Assembly (NCBI GenBank): GCA_034666705.1
Contig: JAXDLH010000278.1
Location: 1-6,516, forward strand
Reading direction: 5' to 3'
Source of the DNA: JAXDLH01 sp034666705
GTDB lineage: Bacteria > Chloroflexota > UBA6077 > SHYK01
DNA length: 6,516 nt
The position numbers and the translations under genes are program-made. Shown here in pieces: positions 1 to 5,669 of the stretch; position 1 is the stretch's first letter; each line of letters starts with the position of its first letter. The notes beneath the pieces are model-generated. The model did no database searches. It worked only from the letters and a program-made list of their open reading frames with translations, and was not told the DNA's origin.

Positions 1-2304
1 CTGCGGCGGACGGTGAAGGCTGAGCCCGCCGTCAGGCAGCGCTCTCTCGTCGCTGCCCAGAAGAAGGCGATGCACGCTCAGGGCCGCGCAGAGATCGCGG
101 TGAAGGCCGCGCCCCTGGAGGCGCCGCAGGCGTTGGCGCGCCTCGAGCGAAAGCGCGCTGATGTCCAGTTCGCCGAGCAGCACCTGCAGGCCGCCAAGAA
201 CATCCCGTCGCGCGGCATGACCGAGACGCATGAGCAGTACGCCAAGCGCCTGGTCTCCTACGCGCGCACGCACGACCTGAAGCTGTTGGAGAACCGCGCG
301 ACTAAGCTGCTTGCCGCCAAGCCCACGAACCTGGCCAAGGGCTACTTCCCTCGGGACTTCGAGCAGCGTGCGCTCAAGCAGCTCGGTCTCACCGCTGACG
401 AGGCCGGAACTCGCGTGGTGCGCACCGGTACGGCGCCGTCAAGGGCGGTGGGGGCCATCACGAGTGGCTTCAAGCGCTCAGAGAACCGTGTGCTGAGCAC
501 CGTCAACCCGGAGCGCGAGGCGGCAGGCAAGGTCCCGTTCTCCACGAACGTCCCGCTCGTCGCGCTCAACCAGCTCAAGCAGTCAGCGAAGGCCGTCTCC
601 CAAGGCGAGTTCGCCAAGAGCATGGCCAACGTCGGAAGGCCCATCAAGGACGTCTCGGATCTCAAGCCCGGGGAGGGCCTGTACAAGCTGGGCTATCGCG
701 GCGGCCAGTTCGGCCTTCATGAGGTCAAGGGCATCCCGGCCAAGCCGACCAAGGGCGGCCAGTACGTCGCGTTGAACCGCACGCTGCTCGACGAGATGCA
801 GGGCGCCACTCGCCAGGTCCGCGCCGGCTCACAGACCGGCCGAGGCTTCGACAAGCTCACCGGTGGATGGAAGCGCCTCGCGACCGCCACGCCCGGCTTT
901 CACATCCGCAACCTGCTCGGCGACACCCAGCAGGCGTACCTCGCCGCTCCCGGCCAGCAGTTGCCGCGCAACATCGCTCAGGCCGGCAAGGCGATTCGCC
1001 GCGCCAACGAGCAGGCCAAGAGCATTCGGCCTTCCGCGACCAACAAGACGCTTAAGGTCGCCGGCCAGCGCGTGCACATCGACGAGTTCCTCAAGGGCGC
1101 CCGAGAGCACGGAGTCCTCGACGCCGGCTACATCGGCCGCGAACTGCACGACCTCGGTGGCCAGGCATCTGAGAAGGCCGGCCGTGTGCGCTCCGGACGC
1201 GGCGCGGGCATCGACCGGTGGATGACCAACCGCGAGAACCTCATGCGCCTGGCGACCTACAAGGCCGGCCTGGACAAGGGCATGACCAACGCCGAGGCCT
1301 CCGACCTCGCCAACCTCTTTCACGTCGACTACGGCGAGCTGTCGGACTTCGAGCGCAAGGTGCTTCGCCGGGCGCTGCCGTTCTACACGTGGACGGCACG
1401 GTCGCTGCCGGTCACCGCCAAGACGCTCGTCACCAAGCCCGGCAAGTTCGCGAACATCGAGAAGGTCCGCGAGGACATTGGGCAGGCCTCTACCGGCCAG
1501 AGCGATGATCAGCAGCGCTCGCGCATGACGGCAAACCAGCAGCGCCAGCTACCGTTCGTCATCAAGATCGGCAAGGGCGCCCAGGCCGTCAGCGCCTCGC
1601 TGCCGGCGATGCTGCTCAACGAGCTGCCTACCGGCACGTCGACCAAGGATCTCGGCGCCTACCTCGACGAGCTCGGCCGCTTCGGCTTTCAGATGCTCAA
1701 CCCGGCGCTCAAGACGCCGATCGAACTTCGCACCGGCGTCAGCACCTTCACCCGCCAGCCGATCGAGAACCCGCAGCGCCCGCTGGTCGCCGCGCCGGCG
1801 TGGGTGCGCTACCTCCCCGACCAGGTCAAGCGCCAGCTCGAGGTCACCCCCGACTACGTCGACAAGCGCACCGGCAAGAAGGCGTGGGGGTGGCGGGGGC
1901 GCGCCGACTACGCCTACCACCTGATTCCCGGCGCCCCGGCGCAGGTCGGGCAGATCGCTTCAGGGGGTCGGCCCGGGCAGCCCAACTCGCCGGCAGCGGC
2001 ACTCGCTGGGGCACTGGGCATCCGCGTGGACTCCCTCAGCGACCAGGCCGCGACGCACGCTCAGAACACGCAGGTCTACAAGCGCTTGGCGGATCTCAAC
2101 CGCCGGGCAGCAGAGCTCAACCAGCAGGGCATCAGCCACGACCACCCGACGCGCGAGTACACGGCGCTGCGCGCGCAGATCAACGCTCTGACCGCGCAGG
2201 TGAGTCCGCGCAAGCGCAAGGTCAGCGTCAAGCCGCTTTCCCTCAGCCCCTCCGGCGGCAAGCTGCCGTTGAGCGGCGACGCGGCGAAGTTGCCGCTCGG
2301 CTAG
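1..2304 (+). CDS. Large phage structural / polyvalent protein, C-terminal part (5' end outside window)
   Basis: The frame is open from base 1 with no stop. A GTG at 13 exists, but no ribosome binding site precedes it, so the gene very probably starts upstream. Residue numbers below count from that GTG. The N-terminal third is helical and charged, with many Lys, Arg, Ala and Gln. A Gly-Tyr-Phe-Pro-Arg motif lies near residue 110. Around residues 286-310 is the pattern WKRLATATPGFHIRNLLGD, and around 430-470 a block ending in LRRALPFYTWTARSLP (P456). These two patterns recur in large phage proteins encoded next to head and tail genes, similar to the large polyvalent protein-associated domains (LPD38-like, from memory). 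I infer a virion-internal or ejected protein; no catalytic residues are recognisable. The C-terminus is Lys/Pro-rich with two LPL repeats (residues 751-762). The protein is certainly coding; its function is uncertain. Confidence 0.85.
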   Translation: MRRTVKAEPAVRQRSLVAAQKKAMHAQGRAEIAVKAAPLEAPQALARLERKRADVQFAEQHLQAAKNIPSRGMTETHEQYAKRLVSYARTHDLKLLENRATKLLAAKPTNLAKGYFPRDFEQRALKQLGLTADEAGTRVVRTGTAPSRAVGAITSGFKRSENRVLSTVNPEREAAGKVPFSTNVPLVALNQLKQSAKAVSQGEFAKSMANVGRPIKDVSDLKPGEGLYKLGYRGGQFGLHEVKGIPAKPTKGGQYVALNRTLLDEMQGATRQVRAGSQTGRGFDKLTGGWKRLATATPGFHIRNLLGDTQQAYLAAPGQQLPRNIAQAGKAIRRANEQAKSIRPSATNKTLKVAGQRVHIDEFLKGAREHGVLDAGYIGRELHDLGGQASEKAGRVRSGRGAGIDRWMTNRENLMRLATYKAGLDKGMTNAEASDLANLFHVDYGELSDFERKVLRRALPFYTWTARSLPVTAKTLVTKPGKFANIEKVREDIGQASTGQSDDQQRSRMTANQQRQLPFVIKIGKGAQAVSASLPAMLLNELPTGTSTKDLGAYLDELGRFGFQMLNPALKTPIELRTGVSTFTRQPIENPQRPLVAAPAWVRYLPDQVKRQLEVTPDYVDKRTGKKAWGWRGRADYAYHLIPGAPAQVGQIASGGRPGQPNSPAAALAGALGIRVDSLSDQAATHAQNTQVYKRLADLNRRAAELNQQGISHDHPTREYTALRAQINALTAQVSPRKRKVSVKPLSLSPSGGKLPLSGDAAKLPLG

Positions 2305-2333
2305 CTGACCAGTAAGCGGCGGTGAAGGGGCGC

Positions 2334-2492
2334 CTAGTCCTCGCGGCTATGCAGCCAGAGGAAGACGAAGGCCCAGATGATGATGGTCAGCGTCATCCAT
2401 CTGTACGCGCCGGTAGCCAGCGTGGCCAGCACACCGACAGCGGCCACCAGAAGAAGGAACCACGGCGCTACGTCTTCAAACCAGGATCCCAT
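2334..2492 (-). CDS. 52-residue two-helix membrane protein on the opposite strand
   Basis: On the minus strand an ATG at 2492 is preceded by AAGGAG (2502-2497) at 4-nt spacing, the cleanest ribosome binding site in this part of the window. The protein is MGSWFEDVAP followed by a hydrophobic stretch at about residues 11-29, a short turn with R31, a second hydrophobic stretch at about 33-48, and the polar tail HSRED. It ends in TAG at 2334, 29 bases from the convergent stop of the large structural gene, and diverges from the SLT lysin gene 40 bases away. A longer frame reaching back to 2585 would overlap the lysin start and is not supported by a binding site. The family is unknown. Two short helices beside wall hydrolases fit a holin, antiholin or other small phage membrane protein, but that is inference only. 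It is the only minus-strand gene seen. Confidence 0.7.
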   Translation of the reverse strand: MGSWFEDVAPWFLLLVAAVGVLATLATGAYRWMTLTIIIWAFVFLWLHSRED

Positions 2493-2496
2493 CTCT

Positions 2497-2502
2497 CTCC
2501 TT
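2497..2502 (-). promoter_or_regulatory. Shine-Dalgarno site of the minus-strand membrane gene
   Basis: Read on the minus strand, AAGGAG lies 4 nt before the ATG at 2492. It decides the start of the 52-residue protein and is the main argument that this antisense frame is a gene rather than a shadow. Confidence 0.7.
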
Positions 2503-2532
2503 ATCGGCGCAGCATCCCACGCACCTGAGCAC

Positions 2533-3471
2533 ATGGCTAGTCCGAACCCCGACACAGCGGCCCGCAAGTACGGCGTCGATCCCAAGATCTTCCGCGCCCT
2601 CGTGCGTCAGGAGTCGAGGGGCAATCAGGGGGCGCGGTCACCAGCCGGAGCGATCGGCGACACACAGCTCATGCCCGATACCGCCAGGGCACTGGGCGTA
2701 AACCCATACGACGAGACACAGAACCTCGAAGGTGGCGCGAAGTACCTGCGCGAGCAGCTCGACCGCTTCGGCGGCGACTACCACAAGGCGCTGGCGGCTT
2801 ACAACGCGGGCCCGGGAGCAGTCCAGAAGTACGGCGGCGTTCCGCCGTTCAAGGAAACCCAGAACTACGTCAAGGCGATCCTTGCCAACGCGGGGACCTC
2901 GGGCACAACGAGTCCTTCGGCGCCGTCATCGCGCAGTGTCACCACGACCACGCCGGGCGTCGACAACAGCGGCGCTAGAGCCTCGCTGATTCAGTCCTTC
3001 CTCGGGCAGAAGGGCTCTGACCCGGTGAGCTTCGCCATGCAGATCCGGGCGCTCCAAGACACCCCGGCCACGTCGAATACCACCACGGCGCAGACGCCGT
3101 CAGCGGCCTCCCCGGCGTTCGCCAAGGGTCACTCGCGCCTGCTCGAACTCATCCACAACACCGGCTCGGGTCCGGGCTTCGCGGTCAAGAACGGCCAGAA
3201 GGTCAACGGCCCGCAGTTCTACTCAGCGGTTTGGGCGGGCCACCAGAACCACGTCCATGTAGCCGCCGGCCCCAAGACCGTCGTGACGCTCGGCAAGCTC
3301 GCTGAGCAGATGGGACTCCACGTGGGCGAGAACCCCCACTTCGGTGGGGTGCATCCGGTCCACGCTCCCGACTCGTACCACTACAAGGGCGAGGCGATCG
3401 ACGTGAGCGGCAACGCCAAGGCGATGGACCGCTATGCCGCGGAGGTCCAGCGGCTTTACGGGATCAGGTAG
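2533..3471 (+). CDS. Peptidoglycan hydrolase: SLT lytic transglycosylase plus C-terminal LAS/M15-like peptidase region
   Basis: With ATG 2533 the protein has 312 residues. Residues about 13-120 form an SLT (goose-lysozyme-like) lytic transglycosylase: YGVDPKIFRALVRQES with the expected catalytic Glu at E27, then GAIGDTQLMPDTARALGV and LAAYNAGPGAVQKYGG. This domain would cleave the MurNAc-GlcNAc glycan bond. A Thr/Ser/Pro-rich linker follows, at about 121-205. The C-terminal region carries two zinc-ligand-like motifs, HQNHVHVA (H240, H242) and YHYKGEAID (H283, D290), resembling the LAS/M15 peptidases that cut wall peptides, but in reversed order. The frame also opens 156 bases earlier at 2377, but that extension is low-complexity and antisense to the membrane gene, and the SLT fold begins just after residue 10, so I chose 2533. 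The upstream binding site is weak (TGAG). It may be an endolysin or a virion-associated lysin. Confidence 0.9.
   Translation: MASPNPDTAARKYGVDPKIFRALVRQESRGNQGARSPAGAIGDTQLMPDTARALGVNPYDETQNLEGGAKYLREQLDRFGGDYHKALAAYNAGPGAVQKYGGVPPFKETQNYVKAILANAGTSGTTSPSAPSSRSVTTTTPGVDNSGARASLIQSFLGQKGSDPVSFAMQIRALQDTPATSNTTTAQTPSAASPAFAKGHSRLLELIHNTGSGPGFAVKNGQKVNGPQFYSAVWAGHQNHVHVAAGPKTVVTLGKLAEQMGLHVGENPHFGGVHPVHAPDSYHYKGEAIDVSGNAKAMDRYAAEVQRLYGIR
3334..3349 (+). other. C(TTCG)G tetraloop hairpin inside the lysin gene
   Basis: CCCCAC (3334-3339) and GTGGGG (3344-3349) are perfect complements around the loop TTCG, closed by C-G. In RNA, C(UUCG)G is an exceptionally stable tetraloop. No T-run follows, so it is not an intrinsic terminator. 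It encodes part of NPHFGG just before the second zinc motif. It may be a coincidence of codon use. Confidence 0.4.
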
Positions 3472-3475
3472 GCGT

Positions 3476-3901
3476 GTGTCCGCCAACAGCCCAGAGTCCA
3501 GGTTGCTAGCCCTCGAACAGCAAGCCGCCGAGGCGCGCGCCGAACGCAGAGCCTTCGAACGCCAGCTCGCGACGTTCGGGCCTATCGCCGCGCAGATCCT
3601 CGAAGCCGCCAACGACCTCAAGCACCTCACCGAGGACTTCACTGAGCTGAAGGCCTCAAACAACGAGGATCACCGCCGCCACGCCTCGCAGATCTCCGCG
3701 TGCTCGCACACGGTCGGAAAGCTCGACAACAGCCTCCAGCAGTTGCGCACCGACTACAACGAGGACGCCGTCGGGCGCGCGCAAGAGCGCAAGGACCTGC
3801 GCACCGCCCGGCGCAACTTCGGGGTCGCGATGATCGGCTCGCTGGGCGTCGTGCTCGCCGCACTGATCGGCGCGATCGCGACGGTCCTCGGAGCGCACTA
3901 G
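3476..3901 (+). CDS. Coiled-coil protein with C-terminal membrane helix, XhlA-like lysis accessory candidate
   Basis: I chose GTG 3476, 4 bases after the lysin stop and behind AGG (3470-3472 or 3466-3468), giving 141 residues. An ATG at 3434 in the same frame would overlap the lysin by 38 bases and add an Arg/Gly/Ser stretch, so it is less likely. Residues about 5-105 are highly charged and helical, with heptad-like spacing (LLALEQQAAEARAERRAFE, then DLKHLTEDFTEL, then VGKLDNSLQQLRTDY). After a basic segment ending ARRN comes one hydrophobic helix at about 115-139, GVAMIGSLGVVLAALIGAIA, ending at GAH. This layout, a cytosolic coiled coil plus C-terminal tail anchor, matches the hemolysin XhlA type and similar small phage proteins that sit beside holins. 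It directly abuts the next gene. Assignment is by architecture only; a structural coiled-coil membrane protein is possible. Confidence 0.75.
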   Translation: MSANSPESRLLALEQQAAEARAERRAFERQLATFGPIAAQILEAANDLKHLTEDFTELKASNNEDHRRHASQISACSHTVGKLDNSLQQLRTDYNEDAVGRAQERKDLRTARRNFGVAMIGSLGVVLAALIGAIATVLGAH

Positions 3902-4633
3902 ATGCGCCGCTTCCCGGTCCCCACGAGCACCAAGGCACTCGGTGGGCTCGCTGCGCTGCTCGTGCTCCTCATCGCCGCAGTCGTCATCCTCTTGGTCGTC
4001 GCCGGCCATCACGCCGGCAACCAGTCCGGTGACTCGCTGAGCAAAAGCAAGGACGCCACCCACCAGGCCCAGCGCGCCGACGCGAAGGCGACGAGGGCGT
4101 CCGGGCAGGCCGTGAAAGGGCTGCAGCGCAACGCGACATTGGTCCGCTGCCTCACCAAACGCAGCCGTGCTGCCGTCGCCAAATGCATCGGCGCGCAGCC
4201 CGGCGCGCCCGGCCAGCCCGGAGCGCCAGGCCAGGCCGGCACTCCCGGGAGCCAGGGCGGCCGTGGCCTGCCGGGCTTGCAGGGGCCTGCCGGATTGCCG
4301 GGCAAGGACTCCACGGTGCCGGGGCCGGTCGGTGAGCAGGGGCCGCCTGGACAGGACTCCACTCTCCCTGGACCGCCTGGCAGGCAGGGCGCTGATTCCA
4401 CTGTTCCGGGGCCGCCTGGCCCACCCGGGGCCGACTCGACCGTACCCGGCCCGCAGGGCCCCCAGGGGCCGCCTGGAGCGGACTCGACTGTTCCCGGGCC
4501 CCAAGGCGCTCAGGGGCCCCAGGGAGCTACGGGCCCGGAGCCGACGTCGTTCACGTTCACTGACGCCACGGGGTTGACGCAGACCTGCAGCGACCCCGAC
4601 CAAGACGGCAACTACGCGTGCGCCCCTAGTTAG
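3902..4633 (+). CDS. Membrane-anchored collagen-like repeat protein
   Basis: The ATG directly follows the previous TAG, and GGAG at 3890-3893 gives a fair binding site. The 243-residue protein has a short basic N-terminus (MRRF..., K11), one strong membrane helix at about 12-34, and a polar Lys/Ala/Ser stalk at 36-96 with C83 and C95. A collagen-like Gly-X-Y domain follows at 101-213, then a small C-terminal head with C229 and C240 around the sequence DPDQDG. There are 31 Gly-X-Y triplets, many of them GPP, GPQ or GAP, broken five times by the four-residue insert STVP or STLP. The positive-inside rule suggests that the rod lies outside the membrane. Phage collagen repeats usually occur in tail fibres. 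The membrane anchor and the position between lysis-type genes argue for a wall-space role, or for host surface display if this is a prophage. The function is unknown. Confidence 0.9.
   Translation: MRRFPVPTSTKALGGLAALLVLLIAAVVILLVVAGHHAGNQSGDSLSKSKDATHQAQRADAKATRASGQAVKGLQRNATLVRCLTKRSRAAVAKCIGAQPGAPGQPGAPGQAGTPGSQGGRGLPGLQGPAGLPGKDSTVPGPVGEQGPPGQDSTLPGPPGRQGADSTVPGPPGPPGADSTVPGPQGPQGPPGADSTVPGPQGAQGPQGATGPEPTSFTFTDATGLTQTCSDPDQDGNYACAPS
4202..4540 (+). repeat. Collagen-like Gly-X-Y repeat tract with periodic STVP breaks
   Basis: Thirty-one G-X-Y codon triplets run in blocks of 12, 4, 3, 3, 4 and 5, separated by STVP, STLP, STVP, STVP, STVP. The Ser codons of the breaks lie at 4310, 4358, 4397, 4436 and 4484, so the repeat unit is 48, 39, 39 and 48 bases. 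Each break follows a triplet ending in Asp (GKD, GQD or GAD) and is followed by GP. The DNA around GGGGCCGCCTGG recurs, pointing to unit duplication. Confidence 0.85.
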
Positions 4634-4663
4634 CGCGCGGGCCGTTTCGCTAGTCCATCTCAA

Positions 4664-4674
4664 CCCCCTGGGGG
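4664..4674 (+). promoter_or_regulatory. Purine-rich binding site of the holin gene within a CCCCC/GGGGG self-complement
   Basis: CCCCCTGGGGG lies 5 bases before the ATG at 4680. The G-run followed by AA is the only Shine-Dalgarno-like stretch for the holin candidate, and it can pair with the adjacent C-run. A tiny hairpin with a 3-base loop could partly mask the site. Its effect is unproven. Confidence 0.35.
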
Positions 4675-4679
4675 AACCC

Positions 4680-5144
4680 ATGCTCGAACCCAACCGTCCG
4701 GCTCTGACGCCGGCCATGGTCAGCGCCGCGCTGATTGCGCTCATCGCTCCCGTCGCGGAGTTCCTGAGCGCCTTCGGCCTGTACACGTTCACCGCTGCTC
4801 AGCAGACGGCCGTGAACCACCTTCTCATCGCCCTGACGGGCTTCGCCGGCGTGCTGCTGCTCGCGGACTCCTATCTGCGCGGCAAGCGCAACGACGCTCA
4901 TGCGGCCGTGGCGCAGCGCAAGCCCACGGCGCTGGTGCCGACCGTGTCGACCAGTAGCGGCTCTGCTCAGGCGGCATCCACCGTCGGGGTCCAGAACGCT
5001 CGGACGACCCCCACCGACAGCGAGCAGGACGGCGACACCGACCTTCCCGCCGAGCTGGAAGACACGCCGCCGGCGGATCCGAGCTCCATCCCGCCCGACA
5101 AGGGCGACGCCGGAACCGGCCAGCCGCCCAAGGTCAAGTCATGA
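4680..5144 (+). CDS. Holin candidate, two membrane helices with long polar C-terminal tail
   Basis: The 154-residue protein starts at ATG 4680 behind GGGGGAA. Residues about 13-36 (SAALIALIAPVAEFLSAFGL) and 46-64 (NHLLIALTGFAGVLLLAD) are membrane helices joined by a short turn containing FTAAQQTAV, followed by the basic patch LRGKRN. This pattern, a helix ending in a Phe-Gly turn with Thr and Gln, a second helix, then an Arg-rich exit, is typical of small two-helix holins in actinobacterial phages. Such holins form the membrane lesion that releases or activates endolysin. Residues about 80-154 form an unusually long Ser/Thr/Pro- and Asp/Glu-rich tail, probably disordered. The stop overlaps the endolysin start by four bases (ATGA), which strongly supports a lysis role and translational coupling. 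A non-lysis two-helix membrane protein is the alternative. Confidence 0.8.
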   Translation: MLEPNRPALTPAMVSAALIALIAPVAEFLSAFGLYTFTAAQQTAVNHLLIALTGFAGVLLLADSYLRGKRNDAHAAVAQRKPTALVPTVSTSSGSAQAASTVGVQNARTTPTDSEQDGDTDLPAELEDTPPADPSSIPPDKGDAGTGQPPKVKS

Positions 5145-5641
5145 GCGTGTCCGGGCTCTCGCGAGAGCATCGCATCCGCGCTCGCGACCGAGCAGTCTCG
5201 GCCGCCACGCTCGGGCTGCATCACGCCCCGGCGATCCACTACACCCAGGGCGCCCGCCGCTGGGACGGCATCCGCCTGCACAAGAACGCGCGCCTGGGCG
5301 AGTACCCCACCTACGCTGACTGCTCGGCGTTTGTGACCTGGTGTCTGTGGAACGGCCTGCACCTGGGCTTCAACGCCACCGACCACGTCAACGGCGCCAA
5401 CTGGACGGCCGGGTACACCGGGACGCTGCTCGGCCACGGCGTCAAGGTCCAGCACGTCTCCAACGTCCAGCGCGCCGACGCCGTGCTCTACGGCAATGGC
5501 TTCCCCGGCGAGCACACCGCTCTGGTGGTCGGGGTGCACGGCGCCAAGCCCATGGTCATCAGCCACGGCTCGGAGGCTGGGCCGTTCTACCTGCCGATGG
5601 ATTACAGAAAGGACATCATCTGCGTGCGAAGGTACATCTAG
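5141..5641 (+). CDS. NlpC/P60-type peptidoglycan endopeptidase/amidase, probable endolysin
   Basis: ATG 5141 overlaps the holin stop (ATGA), and AAGG at 5130-5133 serves as the binding site. The 166-residue protein has the signature of NlpC/P60 papain-like wall hydrolases: YADCSAFVTWCLW with the nucleophile C61, RADAVLYGNGFPGEHTALVVG with the catalytic H125, and ISHGSEAGPFYLPMDYRKD with H142 as a likely third polar residue. Such enzymes cut peptide or amide bonds in peptidoglycan stems. There is no signal peptide, so export must depend on the holin. The sequence is almost entirely one catalytic domain; no separate wall-binding module is visible, unlike many multi-domain endolysins. The C-terminal pattern SHGSEAGP...DYRKD...RRY is, from memory, common in actinobacterial phage hydrolases. 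The fold is confidently assigned; the exact bond cleaved is not. Confidence 0.9.
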   Translation: MSVSGLSREHRIRARDRAVSAATLGLHHAPAIHYTQGARRWDGIRLHKNARLGEYPTYADCSAFVTWCLWNGLHLGFNATDHVNGANWTAGYTGTLLGHGVKVQHVSNVQRADAVLYGNGFPGEHTALVVGVHGAKPMVISHGSEAGPFYLPMDYRKDIICVRRYI

Positions 5642-5657
5642 GGCCGTAGAGCCTTAG

Positions 5658-5663
5658 TATGCT
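5658..5663 (+). promoter_or_regulatory. Possible -10 element for a leaderless HNH transcript
   Basis: TATGCT lies six bases upstream of the ATG at 5670, the usual distance between a -10 box and the transcription start. It sits in a locally AT-rich patch between the endolysin stop and the HNH start. No Shine-Dalgarno sequence precedes this ATG. No good -35 box is seen about 17 bases further upstream. Confidence 0.35.
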
Positions 5664-5669
5664 TATCGC

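Noticed and set aside
829..1323. Minus-strand frame of 164 codons opposite the structural gene
   Set aside because: A Val/Gly/Ala/Leu-rich mirror of a GC-rich coding frame, with no binding site; a typical shadow.
2263..2304. LPLSG near the C-terminus of the structural protein, resembling a sortase LPxTG signal
   Set aside because: No membrane helix or basic tail follows and Ser replaces Thr. It is simply part of a KLPL repeat.
2305..2333. Possible bidirectional terminator between convergent stops
   Set aside because: The 29-base gap has no convincing stem-loop and no T-run on either strand.
2322..2528. Plus-strand 68-codon frame between the structural gene and the lysin
   Set aside because: It is very polar, Arg/Ser/Gln-rich and overlaps the better supported minus-strand membrane gene.
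2377..2532. 52-codon N-terminal extension of the SLT lysin starting at ATG 2377
   Set aside because: The extension is low-complexity, resembles no domain, and is fully explained as the antisense of the minus-strand membrane gene. The SLT domain starts just after ATG 2533. The AAGG at 2368-2371 leaves some doubt.
4009..4401. Minus-strand frame that also looks collagen-like (Pro/Gly-rich)
   Set aside because: GGN and CCN codons are complements, so a Gly-Pro repeat gives a Gly/Pro-rich mirror image. It lacks the strict Gly-X-Y rule and a binding site.
4202..4540. Regularly spaced repeats as a CRISPR-like array
   Set aside because: The repeats are in frame, encode Gly-X-Y collagen triplets, and have no unique spacers of constant size.
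3656..4792. Long minus-strand open frame (378 codons) opposite the collagen-like and neighbouring genes
   Set aside because: It is antisense to three well-supported genes. The complement of GC-rich Gly/Pro codons contains few stops, and the product is Arg/Gly-rich without a recognisable domain.
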